Assembly (NCBI GenBank): GCA_030626025.1
Contig: DAOUPT010000010.1
Coordinates: 1-64,000 of the forward strand
DNA: 64,000 bases
Source of the DNA: Anderseniella sp.
GTDB lineage: Bacteria > Pseudomonadota > Alphaproteobacteria > Rhizobiales > Aestuariivirgaceae
Reading direction: 5' to 3'
Every line of letters starts with the position of its first letter. Within the stretch, counting starts at the first letter, position 1. Shown piece after piece: positions 36,966 to 47,524 of this stretch. A model generated the notes under the pieces. The model was not told the origin of the DNA, made no database searches, and saw nothing but the letters and a program-made list of their open reading frames with translations. A program made the position numbers and the translations under genes.

Positions 36966-38582
36966 CTAATGACTCTTGAGCCTGAATCGCTGCAACTTGC
37001 CCGTCTGGGTTTTGGGGAGCGAGTCTGTAAATTTGATCGACCGGGGATATTTATACGGCGCAATCACTGCCTTGACATGTTCTTGCAACGACTTCGTCAA
37101 CGTCGCGTCCTGTCGGGTATTTTTTTTCAAAACGATATGCGCTTCCACGATTTGCCCGCGAGCATTATCTGGCACACCAATCACCGCGCATTCAGCCACA
37201 ACAGCATGAGACAACAAGGCTGCTTCAACCTCTGGCCCGGCGATGTTGTATCCCGACGAGACAATCATGTCATCCGTCCGGGCAGCAAAATGAAACAAAC
37301 CATCATCGTCCTGTGAAAAAGCATCACCAGTCAAATTCCAGCCATCAACCACATAACTTGCCTGTCGTTCATCATTAAGGTAACGACACCCGGTTGGGCC
37401 CCGCACAGCCAACAACCCTATTTCACCCCGCGGCTTTTCCTTGCCCGCATCATCAACAATTCTTGCTTCATAACCCCGGACCGGCATACCGGTTGAAGCG
37501 GCCTCTGCTCTATTCAGCCGATTTGAAATAAAAATATGCAGCAATTCAGTCGCACCAATACCATCCACAATTGGCTTGCCGGTTTTCACCACCCAGTCGT
37601 CAAACACCGGGGCCGGCAGGGTTTCTCCGGCAGAAACAGCAACCCGCAGAGATGAAAGGTCAGCCCCTTCATCCATCGCCGCCAGCATGGCTCGATAGGC
37701 AGTGGGTGCAGTAAAGCTGATTGTAGCCCGATAGGTCTCGATGATATCAATCATTTTTTGTGGCGTTGCCTCTTCCAGCAATGTAGCCGCTGCACCAAAA
37801 CGCAACGGAAAAATTGCCAACCCGCCAAGACCAAATGTAAAGGCCAATGGTGGTGAACCAACGAACACATCATCGGGCGTAACCTCAAGAACCTCTGCCG
37901 CATACCCGTCAGCAATGATCAGCAGATCGCGGTGAAAATGCATTGTCGCCTTGGGATCTCCGGTTGTGCCAGAGGTAAATCCGAGCAAAGCCACATCATC
38001 GCGACCGGTTTCAACCGGGTCAAACTTTACCGATTTGTTGAGCGCCACCCGGTCCAGTTCGGCATCATGATTGGCCGTACCATCAAATCCGATAACCTTT
38101 TCCAGAAACTTGCTGGCCTTGGCGCAGGAAACCAGCTCGTCCATCATCCGGGTATCGCAGAGCGCAAGTTTAATTTCGGCCTTGTCAACAATTTTACCCA
38201 ACTCTCCAGCCCTCAACATCGGCATGGTGTTGACCACAACAGCGCCAACTTTGGTCGCCGCCAGCCAGCAGGCAACCATGGCCGGATTGTTTGCCGAGCG
38301 TATCAGCACCCGGTTGCCCGGTTCAACATGATAATCTTCCACCAACGCATGGGCCAATCGGTTGGTCCAGTCGGTTAATTCCTTATAGGTGCGGCGTCGG
38401 CCATTGCCGATCAATGCGGTGTTATCGCTAAACCCTTTATCCACCATGGCATTGGTCAACTCAACACCAGCGTTGATGTAATCAGGATATTCAAAACCGT
38501 CAAGCAGCAGTTCTGGCCATTGATCAACCGGGGGAAGGTTATCACGCGTAAATGTGTCAGTGTGTGCCGTTGGACCCAACAT
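36966..38582 (-). CDS. 2-Aminobenzoate-CoA ligase (benzoate-CoA ligase family)
   Basis: This enzyme activates the aromatic acid with ATP and CoA as the first pathway step. The 538 residues show the AMP-binding core: LLGFTSGTTGDPKATMHF, the GIGATELLHIF stretch, GDAFSQDDDGLFHF, TDDMIVSSGYNIAGPEVE and the C-terminal catalytic Lys in PKTQTGKLQR. It belongs to the benzoate/2-aminobenzoate-CoA ligase group; 2-aminobenzoate is preferred because the operon encodes a 2-aminobenzoyl-CoA monooxygenase/reductase-like enzyme. It lies 13 bp after the acyl-CoA dehydrogenase gene and 24 bp before the fusion gene that contains its paralogue. Confidence 0.88.
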   Translation of the reverse strand: MLGPTAHTDTFTRDNLPPVDQWPELLLDGFEYPDYINAGVELTNAMVDKGFSDNTALIGNGRRRTYKELTDWTNRLAHALVEDYHVEPGNRVLIRSANNPAMVACWLAATKVGAVVVNTMPMLRAGELGKIVDKAEIKLALCDTRMMDELVSCAKASKFLEKVIGFDGTANHDAELDRVALNKSVKFDPVETGRDDVALLGFTSGTTGDPKATMHFHRDLLIIADGYAAEVLEVTPDDVFVGSPPLAFTFGLGGLAIFPLRFGAAATLLEEATPQKMIDIIETYRATISFTAPTAYRAMLAAMDEGADLSSLRVAVSAGETLPAPVFDDWVVKTGKPIVDGIGATELLHIFISNRLNRAEAASTGMPVRGYEARIVDDAGKEKPRGEIGLLAVRGPTGCRYLNDERQASYVVDGWNLTGDAFSQDDDGLFHFAARTDDMIVSSGYNIAGPEVEAALLSHAVVAECAVIGVPDNARGQIVEAHIVLKKNTRQDATLTKSLQEHVKAVIAPYKYPRSIKFTDSLPKTQTGKLQRFRLKSH

Positions 38583-38595
38583 TACTTTTCTCCCG

Positions 38596-39756
38596 TTACG
38601 GTTTGTTTTGGTTTTGAATTGTCTGTCTTGCGATAATTATTTTTTGAACGTCAGATGCCCCTTCATAAATTCTCAGCGCCCTGATTTCGCGGTACAGGCT
38701 TTCGATGATATGACCTTTTCGAACCCCGTCACCACCATGAATTTGCACAGCTTTGTCGATTACTCTCTGTGCTTGGTCAGTGGCGAAAAGTTTAGCCATG
38801 GCCGCCTCGCGTGTCACCCGGTCAGCGCCCATATCCTTGGCCCAGGCAGCTCGATAAATCAGCAGGGCAGAGGCATCCACATCCAGCGCCATGTCAGCAA
38901 TATGGCCTTGCACCATCTGCAATTGTGACATCGCAGCACCAAATAACTGGCGCTCACTTATGCGCTGTAAAGATTCATCCAAGGCTCGTCTGGCAAAACC
39001 AAGCGCTGCCGCCCCGACACTTGAGCGGAAAACATCAAGCACCACCATGGCGATGGCAAACCCTTGTCCCGGTTTACCAATCAGATTTGCTGCCGGTATC
39101 TTGAGATCATTGAATTTTATCCGGGCCAGAGGGTGCGGGGCAATGGTTTCAAGCCTTTCAGCAATCTCAAGACCTGGCGTATCCGCCCGAACCAGAAAAG
39201 CTGACAACCCTCTTGCATCAGGTGCTTCACCGGTACGGGCAAAAACAACATAGAGATCAGCAATGCCGCCATTCGATATCCAGGTCTTCTCACCGTTTAA
39301 AACATAGTCAGTGCCAACCAGCTCGGCACTGGTATCGATATTTGCAACATCAGAACCCGACCTTGGTTCGCTCAAGGCAAAGGCAGACAAAGCTGTTCCA
39401 GCGCGGGTTTTGTGCAGCCATTGCTGTTGTTCTTGCGAGCCGAAAAATGACAATGCCCCGGTTCCAAGCCCTTGCATGGCAAAAGTAAAATCAGCCAGAC
39501 CATCATGGCGAGCCAGCGTCTCGCGAATTATACACAGACTGCGAACATCCAGATTGGTTGGGTTGTCAGGATCCACCGCACTGTGGATCAACCAACCATC
39601 ACGTCCCAGCTGCGCCACCAGTTCTCTGCAAGCCTTATCCACATCGCAGTGATCAACCGGCAAATTAGTCTTGCACCAGTTTTCCAGCTGTTCATGCAAG
39701 TCGCGATGCCGGTTTTCAAAGAACGGCCAATCAAGAAAACTGCGATCTGCCATCAA
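38596..39756 (-). CDS. Acyl-CoA dehydrogenase
   Basis: This FAD flavoenzyme introduces a double bond into a CoA thioester. The 386 residues show [15 protein letters not shown], the substrate-binding segment [17 protein letters not shown], and the C-terminal catalytic Glu in [13 protein letters not shown]. It overlaps the end of the enoyl-CoA hydratase gene by 4 bp. In aerobic 2-aminobenzoate breakdown a beta-oxidation-like part follows ring reduction and opening, where this enzyme would act. The exact substrate is inferred from context only. Confidence 0.92.
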   Translation of the reverse strand: MMADRSFLDWPFFENRHRDLHEQLENWCKTNLPVDHCDVDKACRELVAQLGRDGWLIHSAVDPDNPTNLDVRSLCIIRETLARHDGLADFTFAMQGLGTGALSFFGSQEQQQWLHKTRAGTALSAFALSEPRSGSDVANIDTSAELVGTDYVLNGEKTWISNGGIADLYVVFARTGEAPDARGLSAFLVRADTPGLEIAERLETIAPHPLARIKFNDLKIPAANLIGKPGQGFAIAMVVLDVFRSSVGAAALGFARRALDESLQRISERQLFGAAMSQLQMVQGHIADMALDVDASALLIYRAAWAKDMGADRVTREAAMAKLFATDQAQRVIDKAVQIHGGDGVRKGHIIESLYREIRALRIYEGASDVQKIIIARQTIQNQNKP

Positions 39757-40565
39757 TCCCCCTCAAAAACCGGTTTCTGTTTTTTTACAAAGGCACGATA
39801 GGCCCGCTCAAAATCCTGCGTCTGCATGCAAATCGCTTGCGCCTGGGCCTCTGCTTCAATGGCTTGCTCAAGGCTCATTGACCATTCCTGATTAAGTTGA
39901 GTTTTGGTGATGCCATGGGCAAAAGTCGGACCGTTTGCCAATCCGTCAGCGAACTTTATAGCTTCGCTCTCAAGCTGATCAGCCTCAATTAGCCGGTTGT
40001 AAAAACCCCATTGATAACCTTCCTCGGCAGTCATAGTGCGCCCGGAATATAACAACTCGGCAGCATGGCCCTGTCCGATGATACGCGGCAGCATGGCGCA
40101 AGCCCCCATATCACATCCGGCCAGACCCACCCGGGTAAACAGGAAGGCTGTTTTTGCTTGCGAACTAGCAAATCGAATATCCGAGGCCATGGCAATAATT
40201 GCCCCGGCCCCAACGCACACACCATCAACAGCCGTAATAATCGGCTTGCCGCAATTTATCATCGCTTTAACCAGATCACCGGTCATCCGGGTAAAGGCTA
40301 AAAGGCCTTTCATATCCATTTTAGTCAGAGGTGCAATAATGTCATGAACATCTCCGCCCGAGCAGAAATTCCCGCCATTTGATGTAAAAACCACCGCGCC
40401 AATATCATCGGCATAAACCAGGTCACGAAACATGTCGCGAAGCTCGGCATAGCTGTCAAAGGTCAGCGGATTTTTTCTGTCGGGCCGCAGTAACGATATC
40501 ACCGCTACTTTATTTTCCATTCGCCAGTTAAAATATTTGGGACTAATGCTTGCCAGTTTATTCAT
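39753..40565 (-). CDS. Enoyl-CoA hydratase/isomerase family protein
   Basis: A crotonase-fold enzyme of 270 residues that adds water to, isomerises or cleaves a CoA thioester. The oxyanion-hole segments are [12 protein letters not shown] and [20 protein letters not shown]. It likely acts on a ring-derived intermediate in the 2-aminobenzoate pathway; ring hydrolysis by crotonase relatives is also known. The ATG at 40565 lies inside the end of the marR gene (8-bp overlap). An open frame extends seven codons further, but this start gives translational coupling. Confidence 0.88.
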   Translation of the reverse strand: MNKLASISPKYFNWRMENKVAVISLLRPDRKNPLTFDSYAELRDMFRDLVYADDIGAVVFTSNGGNFCSGGDVHDIIAPLTKMDMKGLLAFTRMTGDLVKAMINCGKPIITAVDGVCVGAGAIIAMASDIRFASSQAKTAFLFTRVGLAGCDMGACAMLPRIIGQGHAAELLYSGRTMTAEEGYQWGFYNRLIEADQLESEAIKFADGLANGPTFAHGITKTQLNQEWSMSLEQAIEAEAQAQAICMQTQDFERAYRAFVKKQKPVFEGD

Positions 40566-41037
40566 CAAGTATCGTCTCACTATCAATTAACTTGCCGAGA
40601 TTTGCGTGCACAATTTCAGCTTCTTCCGGTGAAAGCCTCTGCAACAATTCATTGATCCAGGTTTCGTGGGCCGCCGCCATTTCTTCAAACGCTGTTGTAC
40701 CGGCAGTGGTAAGCCGGATAATCCATGAACGCCGGTCGCCATCTGGTTGCGAGCGGATGACGAGGCCATCTTTCACCAGCCTGTCAACGATACCGGTTAC
40801 GTTGCCATTCGATACCATCAAAAATCGGGACAATTTTGACATCATCATCCCCTTGGGGTGTCGATAAAGCGCCGCCATGACATCAAAGCGCGGCAGGGTG
40901 ACATCAAACCTGAGCCGTAATCGGTCACGTATTTCAACTTCAATAAACCGCGATACTCTCAACAAACGTATCCATAAACGCAAGCGTGATTTGCTAGCAC
41001 TTCCGGTTTGAGATTTCTCCACCGACTTGGCTACCAT
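40558..41037 (-). CDS. MarR family transcriptional regulator
   Basis: A 159-residue dimeric winged-helix protein. The DNA-binding part is recognisable in [20 protein letters not shown] and the beta-wing [19 protein letters not shown]. It is embedded in the 2-aminobenzoate operon: its start overlaps the SDR stop by 7 bp and its end overlaps the hydratase start. MarR proteins inside aromatic-CoA operons often bind an aryl-CoA ligand and repress the operon; here that would give autoregulation through the palindrome at 44158-44168. Ligand and operator are inference. Confidence 0.9.
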   Translation of the reverse strand: MVAKSVEKSQTGSASKSRLRLWIRLLRVSRFIEVEIRDRLRLRFDVTLPRFDVMAALYRHPKGMMMSKLSRFLMVSNGNVTGIVDRLVKDGLVIRSQPDGDRRSWIIRLTTAGTTAFEEMAAAHETWINELLQRLSPEEAEIVHANLGKLIDSETILDE

Positions 41038-41798
41038 GTCTCACCTCCAGATACTGATATGGTTTGACCAGTAATAGCATCAGACCCCGGCCCGACCAGC
41101 CACATGACAGATGCTGCAACCTCATCCGGTTGTACAAACCGGCCCATAGGGTTGGTTCTTGACAGTGACCGGCGGGCCGCACCATCATCCATGCCGGTTT
41201 TTGCCGATATATTGTCGAGACTTTCCTTGAGCATTTCAGTTTCAGTAAAACCCGGGCATACCGCATTAACGGTTACACCGGTTCCAGCCAGTTCCATCGC
41301 AAGGCTTCGTGTCAGTCCAACGACCCCGTGCTTGGCAGCACAATAGGCACTAACATAGGCATACCCTTTTATACCAGCGGTCGAGGCAATAGCGATCAAT
41401 CGACCCCAGCCCGGTTTTTTCATCCCCGTAAGCCCTTGCCTCATAGTCAAAAAGGTGCCGGTCAAATTTACCGACATCATCGCGTTCCACAGGGCTAAAT
41501 CTGTTTTGGCAAACGGGGCGCTTTCAGCAGCACCGGCATTAGCGATGACAATATCCACCGACCCGGATAAGTCTCGTGCCACTGTAAACATCTGTTTTAC
41601 GCTTTCGGGATTAGTGACGTCGCCACTTACCGGCTTTATCAATTCATGCTTTTCACTGTGTGCCTGCAAAGCATCAAGCCGCCGCCCGGTGATCGTCACA
41701 TGAGCTCCCGCCTTTGCCAGTTGCAGGGCTATAGCGGCCCCGATGCCGCTGCCGCCACCTGTAACCAATGCATGTTTTCCGGTTAAATCACTCATCAT
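41031..41798 (-). CDS. Short-chain dehydrogenase/reductase (3-hydroxyacyl-CoA dehydrogenase-like)
   Basis: An NAD(P)-dependent oxidoreductase of 255 residues with the classical SDR layout: cofactor loop TGGGSGIG near the N-terminus, NAG at IVIANAGAA, the catalytic Ser in AIASTAG, and YCAAK. CPGFTETEM and SVSGGETW complete the pattern. In this operon it probably oxidises a 3-hydroxyacyl-CoA intermediate after the hydratase. Its start directly abuts the stop of the monooxygenase/reductase gene, so the two are co-translated. Two adjacent ATGs are possible starts. Confidence 0.9.
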   Translation of the reverse strand: MMSDLTGKHALVTGGGSGIGAAIALQLAKAGAHVTITGRRLDALQAHSEKHELIKPVSGDVTNPESVKQMFTVARDLSGSVDIVIANAGAAESAPFAKTDLALWNAMMSVNLTGTFLTMRQGLTGMKKPGWGRLIAIASTAGIKGYAYVSAYCAAKHGVVGLTRSLAMELAGTGVTVNAVCPGFTETEMLKESLDNISAKTGMDDGAARRSLSRTNPMGRFVQPDEVAASVMWLVGPGSDAITGQTISVSGGETW

Positions 41799-44090
41799 TC
41801 ACACCCTGATTGCTGCCACTTCGGCCCGTTCTGCCAACCGGTAAGCCTGTTCAGCTCCGGCACGATAGGGCGTCGGCCAATTAACTTCCTGATCCCCCAG
41901 ACTAACCGCAGCATGCAACGTCCAATACGGGTCAGACAAATGCGGCCGGGCCAGACAGACCAAATCTGCGCGACCAGCCATTAAAATCGAATTGACGTGA
42001 TCGGCTTCATAAATATTTCCCACCGCCATGGTTGCAATGCCTGCTTCGTTACGAATTTGATCCGAAAACGGCGTCTGAAACATCCGGCCATAAACCGGTT
42101 GCGCGCCGGTGGTTGTCTGACCGGCAGAGACATCGCAAATATCAATATCTGCACTCTTTAACATCCGAGCAATTTCAACAGCTTCATCCGGTGTAACACC
42201 ACTATCCCCCACCCAGTCATTCGCTGAAATTCGCACAGAAATTGGCTTGGCATCAGGCCATGCTTTTCGAACCGCATGACAAACCTCCAGCGGGAACCTC
42301 ATTCGGTTTTCAAGACTGCCGCCATAATCATCATCGCGTTTGTTGGTCAGCGGCGTAATGAAAGATGACAGCAGATAGCCGTGCGCAAAATGAAGTTCAA
42401 GCATGTCAAAACCAGCCCGGTCAGCCATTTGCGCCGAGGCAACGAACTGCCCGACGACTTTATCAATATCATTGCGATCCATCGCTTTTGGCATTTGGTT
42501 TTGTTCAGACCAAGCCACCGGTGAAGCGGCAATGAGCGGCCAATTATCGGCCGGCAAAGGCGCATCCATTTCTTCCCAACCAATCTGGGTCGAACCCTTT
42601 GGTCCGGCATGACCAATCTGACAGCAAATTTTTGCCGATGTTTCTGCATGGACGAATTCAACGATCCGCCGCCAACCAGCTTCATGCTCACGATCATAAA
42701 GACCTGTACAACCTGGCGTGATCCGTCCGTCAGCACTGATGCAAGTCATCTCGGTATAAACCAGACCGGCACCGCCTTTAGCCCGTTCGGCGTAATGGGC
42801 AAAATGCCAGTCACCCGGCATCCCATCCACCGCTTTATATTGAGCCATCGGCGAAACAACCACACGGTTCGACAACACCATGCCGCGCAATTTGTATGGC
42901 GCAAACATCGGTGCCCTTACTGTATCTTTCTTCGCACCGGCTTGCTCCTGAAACCAGCCTTCAGCTTTTTCAAGCCATTGCTTGTCCCGCAACCGCAAAT
43001 TCTCGTGTGAAATTCGTTGTGAACGGGTCAGCAATGAATAGTTAAATTGTATCGGATCAAGTCCAAGATAACGCTCAATATCCTCAAACCATTCAAGCGA
43101 GTTGCGCGCTGCCGATTGCAACCGTAAAACTTCAAGGCGGCGGTCTTGTTGGTAACGGACAAAAGCATCTTGCATACTGGCCTGACTATCAAGAAGGTTT
43201 GCCAGCGAGATGGCACTGTCAAACGCCAGTCGGGATCCCGACCCGATCGAGAAATGCCCGGTAGCTGCCGCATCTCCCATCAGGACTATATTCTTATAAT
43301 GCCATTTTTGACAATTCACCCGCGGGAAATTGATCCAGGCAGACCCGCGGATATGGGACGCATTGGTCATCAACTCGTGCCCGCCAAGGTGTTTGGCAAA
43401 AATGTCTTCACAGGTTTTAATCGACTCTGACTGGCTCATGTCAGCAAAGCCAAAAGCATCATAGGTTTTTTGCGAGCACTCGACAATGAATGTTGCTGTT
43501 TCAGAATCGAATTGATAAGCATGGGCCCAAACCCATCCATGTCTGGTTTGTTCAAAAATGAAGGTAAAAGCATCATCAAATTTTTGATGGGTACCCAGCC
43601 AGACAAATTTGCACTTGCGCATATCGATGTCCGGTTGAAAGTGGGCTTCAAACTCGGTTCGCACTTTGGAATTCAAGCCATCGCAGGCAACAACCAGATC
43701 ATATTGCTTTGCATATAAATTTGCCGGTTGTGCCTCAGTTTCAAATTGGAGTTCCACCCCAAGATCACGGGCACGTTCCTGCAAAATAATTAAAAGTTGT
43801 TTGCGGCCAATGCCGCAAAACCCGTGCCCTGTAGATACTGTTTTATCACCCTTAAAGTGAACCGCGATATCATCCCAATAGGCAAAGTGCGATTTGATAT
43901 TTTCGGCACTGACCGGATCATTTTTTGCAAGATTTTCGAGCGCTTCATCAGACAAAACCACACCCCAACCAAAAGTATCATCAGCCCGGTTCCGCTCTAT
44001 GACCACAACTTTGTGGGCAGCATCTTTCAACTTCATGCAAATCGCAAAATAAAGCCCCGCCGGACCACCTCCCAAACAAACAACTTTCAT
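41799..44090 (-). CDS. 2-Aminobenzoyl-CoA monooxygenase/reductase (bifunctional salicylyl-CoA 5-hydroxylase-like)
   Basis: A two-domain flavoprotein of 763 residues. The N-terminal half is a flavin monooxygenase with FAD loop [14 protein letters not shown] and the second dinucleotide site [17 protein letters not shown]. The C-terminal half, from about residue 395, is an OYE-type reductase with [23 protein letters not shown] and [10 protein letters not shown]. This domain order is that of 2-aminobenzoyl-CoA monooxygenase/reductase, which hydroxylates and then reduces the CoA-bound ring; salicylyl-CoA hydroxylase relatives look alike. It is the first operon gene. The ATG has AAGGTGG upstream; an open frame of 25 more codons was rejected. 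Confidence 0.88.
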   Translation of the reverse strand: MKVVCLGGGPAGLYFAICMKLKDAAHKVVVIERNRADDTFGWGVVLSDEALENLAKNDPVSAENIKSHFAYWDDIAVHFKGDKTVSTGHGFCGIGRKQLLIILQERARDLGVELQFETEAQPANLYAKQYDLVVACDGLNSKVRTEFEAHFQPDIDMRKCKFVWLGTHQKFDDAFTFIFEQTRHGWVWAHAYQFDSETATFIVECSQKTYDAFGFADMSQSESIKTCEDIFAKHLGGHELMTNASHIRGSAWINFPRVNCQKWHYKNIVLMGDAAATGHFSIGSGSRLAFDSAISLANLLDSQASMQDAFVRYQQDRRLEVLRLQSAARNSLEWFEDIERYLGLDPIQFNYSLLTRSQRISHENLRLRDKQWLEKAEGWFQEQAGAKKDTVRAPMFAPYKLRGMVLSNRVVVSPMAQYKAVDGMPGDWHFAHYAERAKGGAGLVYTEMTCISADGRITPGCTGLYDREHEAGWRRIVEFVHAETSAKICCQIGHAGPKGSTQIGWEEMDAPLPADNWPLIAASPVAWSEQNQMPKAMDRNDIDKVVGQFVASAQMADRAGFDMLELHFAHGYLLSSFITPLTNKRDDDYGGSLENRMRFPLEVCHAVRKAWPDAKPISVRISANDWVGDSGVTPDEAVEIARMLKSADIDICDVSAGQTTTGAQPVYGRMFQTPFSDQIRNEAGIATMAVGNIYEADHVNSILMAGRADLVCLARPHLSDPYWTLHAAVSLGDQEVNWPTPYRAGAEQAYRLAERAEVAAIRV

Positions 44091-44157
44091 AAATGGCCAC
44101 CTTTTTGCAATAAACACTCGCGCATTCCGCAAAAAGAACGTCGCATGAAAAAACAAG

Positions 44158-44194
44158 TACTTCAAGTATAAATATTTTAAACATAAATTATCAA
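44158..44194 (-). promoter_or_regulatory. Candidate promoter and MarR operator of the 2-aminobenzoate operon
   Basis: On the minus strand TTGATA (44189-44194) is separated by 18 bases from TATACT (44165-44170), each matching five of six sigma-70 consensus bases. An 11-bp perfect palindrome TACTTGAAGTA (44158-44168) overlaps the -10. That is where a repressor would block RNA polymerase. It lies 68 bp before the first gene. MarR binding is inferred. Confidence 0.55.
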
Positions 44195-44248
44195 GAAAGC
44201 CGCTGTCAAAAAATAGAACATGGACAACTCTAAAACCAACCGGCCCTG

Positions 44249-44821
44249 CTATACCAAGTCAGGTTTTTCGGTACTGTCCCGTGTCGAAACTTCCGATGAT
44301 ACTTCTGCGGTATTATCGCCAGTCTCGACCTGCAATGCCTCTTGTTGTTCAACTGACTCTGTAGAATCTTCAACTTCAGTATCAGCGGTCTTTTCTGTCG
44401 GCTTTTCATCATCATCGGTGAGAAAACCACGACCTACTTTATAGGCTGTTTTAAACGCCTTGCCTGCCAGACCATTTCCAGTGAAGTCTTCATCGTAATC
44501 ATTCATCCCGTCCAGCACTTCAAATACTGAATCTGAGTCCCATAGCTTCCGCAATGCCTTTTGTTGAATTGATGCGGGAACATTGGCTTTGATGAAACGG
44601 GTATAATCGGACGACTTATCCAACGCTTCGAAATCAACATCTTCGAAGTCTGCTTCGGTCAAAAGTTCATCGGGCGAGGCATCATTTTCCAAACTGTCCA
44701 GTTGTTCTTCTGCTGCAAGTGAGTTGGCGACATCGTCATCAATGACAGCTCCATCTTCTTGACGTGCAGCACTTTTTCGTTTGGACCACCTTGATGTAAA
44801 GCCTTTTTCCTCACCACTCAT
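44249..44821 (-). CDS. DUF3306 domain protein of the formate dehydrogenase locus
   Basis: A 190-residue acidic protein. Opening [13 protein letters not shown] and a central [19 protein letters not shown], then [10 protein letters not shown], match DUF3306. The rest is low-complexity Glu/Asp/Ser sequence. Function is unknown; the family occurs almost only beside formate dehydrogenase genes with DUF3305, suggesting a part in assembly or cofactor handling. Its start is 3 bp after the DUF3305 gene's stop. No membrane segment or signal peptide was seen. Confidence 0.85.
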   Translation of the reverse strand: MSGEEKGFTSRWSKRKSAARQEDGAVIDDDVANSLAAEEQLDSLENDASPDELLTEADFEDVDFEALDKSSDYTRFIKANVPASIQQKALRKLWDSDSVFEVLDGMNDYDEDFTGNGLAGKAFKTAYKVGRGFLTDDDEKPTEKTADTEVEDSTESVEQQEALQVETGDNTAEVSSEVSTRDSTEKPDLV

Positions 44822-44824
44822 CAG

Positions 44825-45397
44825 CTAATGTCTCTTCTTTTCCAAGTCGCGAATTTCATGTAGTGATTGCTGGCCAAAGTTATGATCTTCGTGAAATTTT
44901 TTCTTTTGCTTTCGCTTGATGAATTTCTCTTCCTGCGGACAACGCTCCACATAATCCTCAATAAATGCTCGTAACAATTGCGGCATTTCAACAACCTCGA
45001 CAATAAGCTCGCCGGAATCAAGATAGTCCTGGGCTTCAAATGATGATGCTGTCACCAACTGGACATAATACGGAAGCGGTTCTTCAACATCATCTTCTTC
45101 ACCAAGCACCACCCACAGATAGCCTTTGCCCTCTTGCAATAAAGTTTCCCGATAAGCCGGGGCATCTTTGCGATGGAGTTCCAACGGATCACATTCCATA
45201 AAATAATGTGTCCAGCCGTCTCCTTCCTGGCGAATTTTTCCATGCACCCCTTTGGGAGCGTCAAGTACAACGCCAACAGGTTCCCAGGCATGATCTGCCC
45301 AACGTGACTGAATATCCTTACGGGCCAAAATCACACATAAAGGAACAGTCGTTACTTTCTCCACCGTCTGGTCTGACATCTGATCAGATTGCAACAT
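44825..45397 (-). CDS. DUF3305 domain protein of the formate dehydrogenase locus
   Basis: The 190 residues contain LCVILARKDIQSRWADHAWE and YFMECDPLELHRKDAPAYRE, the recurring DUF3305 pattern, followed by a Lys-rich tail. Function is unknown; the protein is cytosolic by sequence and co-occurs with DUF3306 and fdh genes. The first ATG is preferred because AGGGA lies 8 bp before it; a Met six codons on has no ribosome site. It starts 75 bp from, and opposite to, the HdrA-like iron-sulfur gene, so the two promoters overlap. Confidence 0.85.
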   Translation of the reverse strand: MLQSDQMSDQTVEKVTTVPLCVILARKDIQSRWADHAWEPVGVVLDAPKGVHGKIRQEGDGWTHYFMECDPLELHRKDAPAYRETLLQEGKGYLWVVLGEEDDVEEPLPYYVQLVTASSFEAQDYLDSGELIVEVVEMPQLLRAFIEDYVERCPQEEKFIKRKQKKKFHEDHNFGQQSLHEIRDLEKKRH

Positions 45398-45472
45398 CTA
45401 CAAATTTCCCTGGTGCGTTGTTATCAAAAAACATTATACTGACCCAAAACAGTTTAGCAATGGAGTCAAACA

Positions 45473-47524
45473 TTGTCCAAAAGTTCAAAAGTTAAAAAAG
45501 CCGATAATTATCAATTGCTTGTGTGCAATTGTGAAAATACGATGTCTATCGATGCAAAGAAACTCGGCAAGGATTTGGGGCTGTCTGAAGCGCCCGATGT
45601 CCATAGCCATTTGTGCCGGTCACAATTAGCTTCTTTTGAAGATGCCGTTGCTAAAAATCCTGACCGTAAAACCATTATAGCTTGTACGCAAGAAGCACCG
45701 TTATTTCAGGAACTGGCCAGTGAAGTGGACGAATGTGATTTAACATTTGTGAACATTCGCGAAACTGCCGGGTGGAGCAAGTCAGGCAAAAAAGCCACGG
45801 CAAAAATAGCAGCGCTCATTGCTGAAAGCGCCTTTGACATCACACCCACCGGCCTTATTCCTCTAGTATCAAAAGGCGCTTGCGTTGTTTACGGCGCAGG
45901 CCAACAGGCAATGGACATTGCAACAAAACTATCAGACCGTTTGAGTGTTTCGCTTTTGCTGACCGATTGCGATGATATCTTTGTGCCGCTCTCGACCCAA
46001 TTCCCGGTTTACAAGGGTAGTGTTTCGCGGGTATCTGGTGCGATGGGAAGGTTTAAACTGACTATTGAAAATCATGCCGCTATGAAACCCTCCTCCAAAG
46101 ACGAACTGAAATTTCATAACCATCAAGCCAAAGTTGAGATTAGCAGCGATTTGATTTTTGATCTTTCCGGCAATGCTCCCTTGGTGGGTGCACAACATGG
46201 CCGTGATGGTTATGTTCATGTGGACCCGGAAAATCTGATAAAAACTGCCGAGGCAATGTTTGATATTGTCGATCTGGTTGGTGAGTTTGAAAAACCGCTT
46301 TATGTCTCGTACGACAAAACCATATGTGCCCATTCCCGCAATGGCAAGACGGGGTGCAGCAATTGCATTGATAATTGTCCGACCTCAGCAATTACATCTG
46401 AAGGTGACGGTGTTTTTGTTTACAGCAAAATTTGTGATGGTTGCGGATACTGCTCGGCAAGCTGTCCTACCGGGGCAATGGCTTATGCATTTCCCAACCG
46501 ATCCGATCTTATCGGTCGATGCCAGACCCTGATTTCAACCTATCTCAATGCTGGTGGCAAAAATTCTGTTCTTCTGGTGCATGAGGAAGATCATGGGGGT
46601 AAGCTGATCTCCGCAATGGCACGCTTTGGAGACGGTCTTGCCGAAAATGTTCTGCCGCTTTCTGTCCATTCGATAACTCATATTGGTCATGATGTTCTCA
46701 GTGGGTTTTTTACCACTGGCGTCCAGACTGTGGTAGTTCTTGCGCCAATGAAAAAACGGGATGATCTGGATGTGCTGAATTTTCAAATTGACCTCACCAA
46801 TACATTTTTGCGGGCGATGAAATATCAAGAAGGCATACAAGTGCAATTGCTCGATGAAGACAACCCGGATATTGTTGCCGCTTCACTTGCAGAAATTCCC
46901 GCTGTTAAAATGCCTAAAGCAAAGAACTTTACTGCCAGCAGAAACAAACGTGAGACAGCCCGTCTGGCTCTGGCAAATCTCAACGCCATGGCACCGGAAA
47001 CACTTAAAGTTCTTAAGCTGCCCGAAAATTCTCCCTATGGCAAAGTCTCGATTGATCCTCAATTGTGTACATTATGCTTGTCTTGCGTTGGTGCTTGTCC
47101 GGCAAGTGCCCTGGGTGACAATGAGGACCGTCCGCAAGTTACCTTTAGCGAACATGCTTGTGTGCAATGTGGATTATGCAAGGCAACCTGTCCTGAAAAT
47201 GCTATCAGCCTTAGCCCGCAATACAATTTTGATAAATCAGCCCTGTCTCCTATTATTCTTAACTCGGAAGAACCGCTGGAATGCACGAAATGCGGCAAGC
47301 CGTTTGGCTCCAAGTCAGCTATTGAGAAAGTAATTGGGATTCTTTCCGGCAAAAATCCGATGTTTCAATCCAGCGAACAGTTGGCCTTGCTGAAAATGTG
47401 TGACAATTGCCGGGTGATCACAATGACGGAAACTCAAAAGGACCCGATGACACTTGGTGTTGTTCCAAAAACCATGACGGCGGATGACTATCTACCTGAG
47501 GACGATGAACCGACAAAGCATTAA
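45473..47524 (+). CDS. Multi-cluster 4Fe-4S protein, HdrA-like
   Basis: A 683-residue cytosolic iron-sulfur protein. The start LLVCNCENTMSID resembles the N-terminus of HdrA-like proteins. Two ferredoxin-type pairs follow: CSNCIDNCPTSA and CDGCGYCSASCPTGA in the middle, CTLCLSCVGACPAS and CVQCGLCKATCPENA later. Near the C-terminus CTKC (about 604) and CDNC (about 643) form a zinc- or rubredoxin-like site. No FAD-binding GxGxxG was found, unlike true HdrA. The TTG start has GGAG 7 bp upstream. It is the only rightward gene among its neighbours. Homologues accompany fdh genes; electron transfer to or from formate dehydrogenase is inferred. Confidence 0.8.
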   Translation: MSKSSKVKKADNYQLLVCNCENTMSIDAKKLGKDLGLSEAPDVHSHLCRSQLASFEDAVAKNPDRKTIIACTQEAPLFQELASEVDECDLTFVNIRETAGWSKSGKKATAKIAALIAESAFDITPTGLIPLVSKGACVVYGAGQQAMDIATKLSDRLSVSLLLTDCDDIFVPLSTQFPVYKGSVSRVSGAMGRFKLTIENHAAMKPSSKDELKFHNHQAKVEISSDLIFDLSGNAPLVGAQHGRDGYVHVDPENLIKTAEAMFDIVDLVGEFEKPLYVSYDKTICAHSRNGKTGCSNCIDNCPTSAITSEGDGVFVYSKICDGCGYCSASCPTGAMAYAFPNRSDLIGRCQTLISTYLNAGGKNSVLLVHEEDHGGKLISAMARFGDGLAENVLPLSVHSITHIGHDVLSGFFTTGVQTVVVLAPMKKRDDLDVLNFQIDLTNTFLRAMKYQEGIQVQLLDEDNPDIVAASLAEIPAVKMPKAKNFTASRNKRETARLALANLNAMAPETLKVLKLPENSPYGKVSIDPQLCTLCLSCVGACPASALGDNEDRPQVTFSEHACVQCGLCKATCPENAISLSPQYNFDKSALSPIILNSEEPLECTKCGKPFGSKSAIEKVIGILSGKNPMFQSSEQLALLKMCDNCRVITMTETQKDPMTLGVVPKTMTADDYLPEDDEPTKH

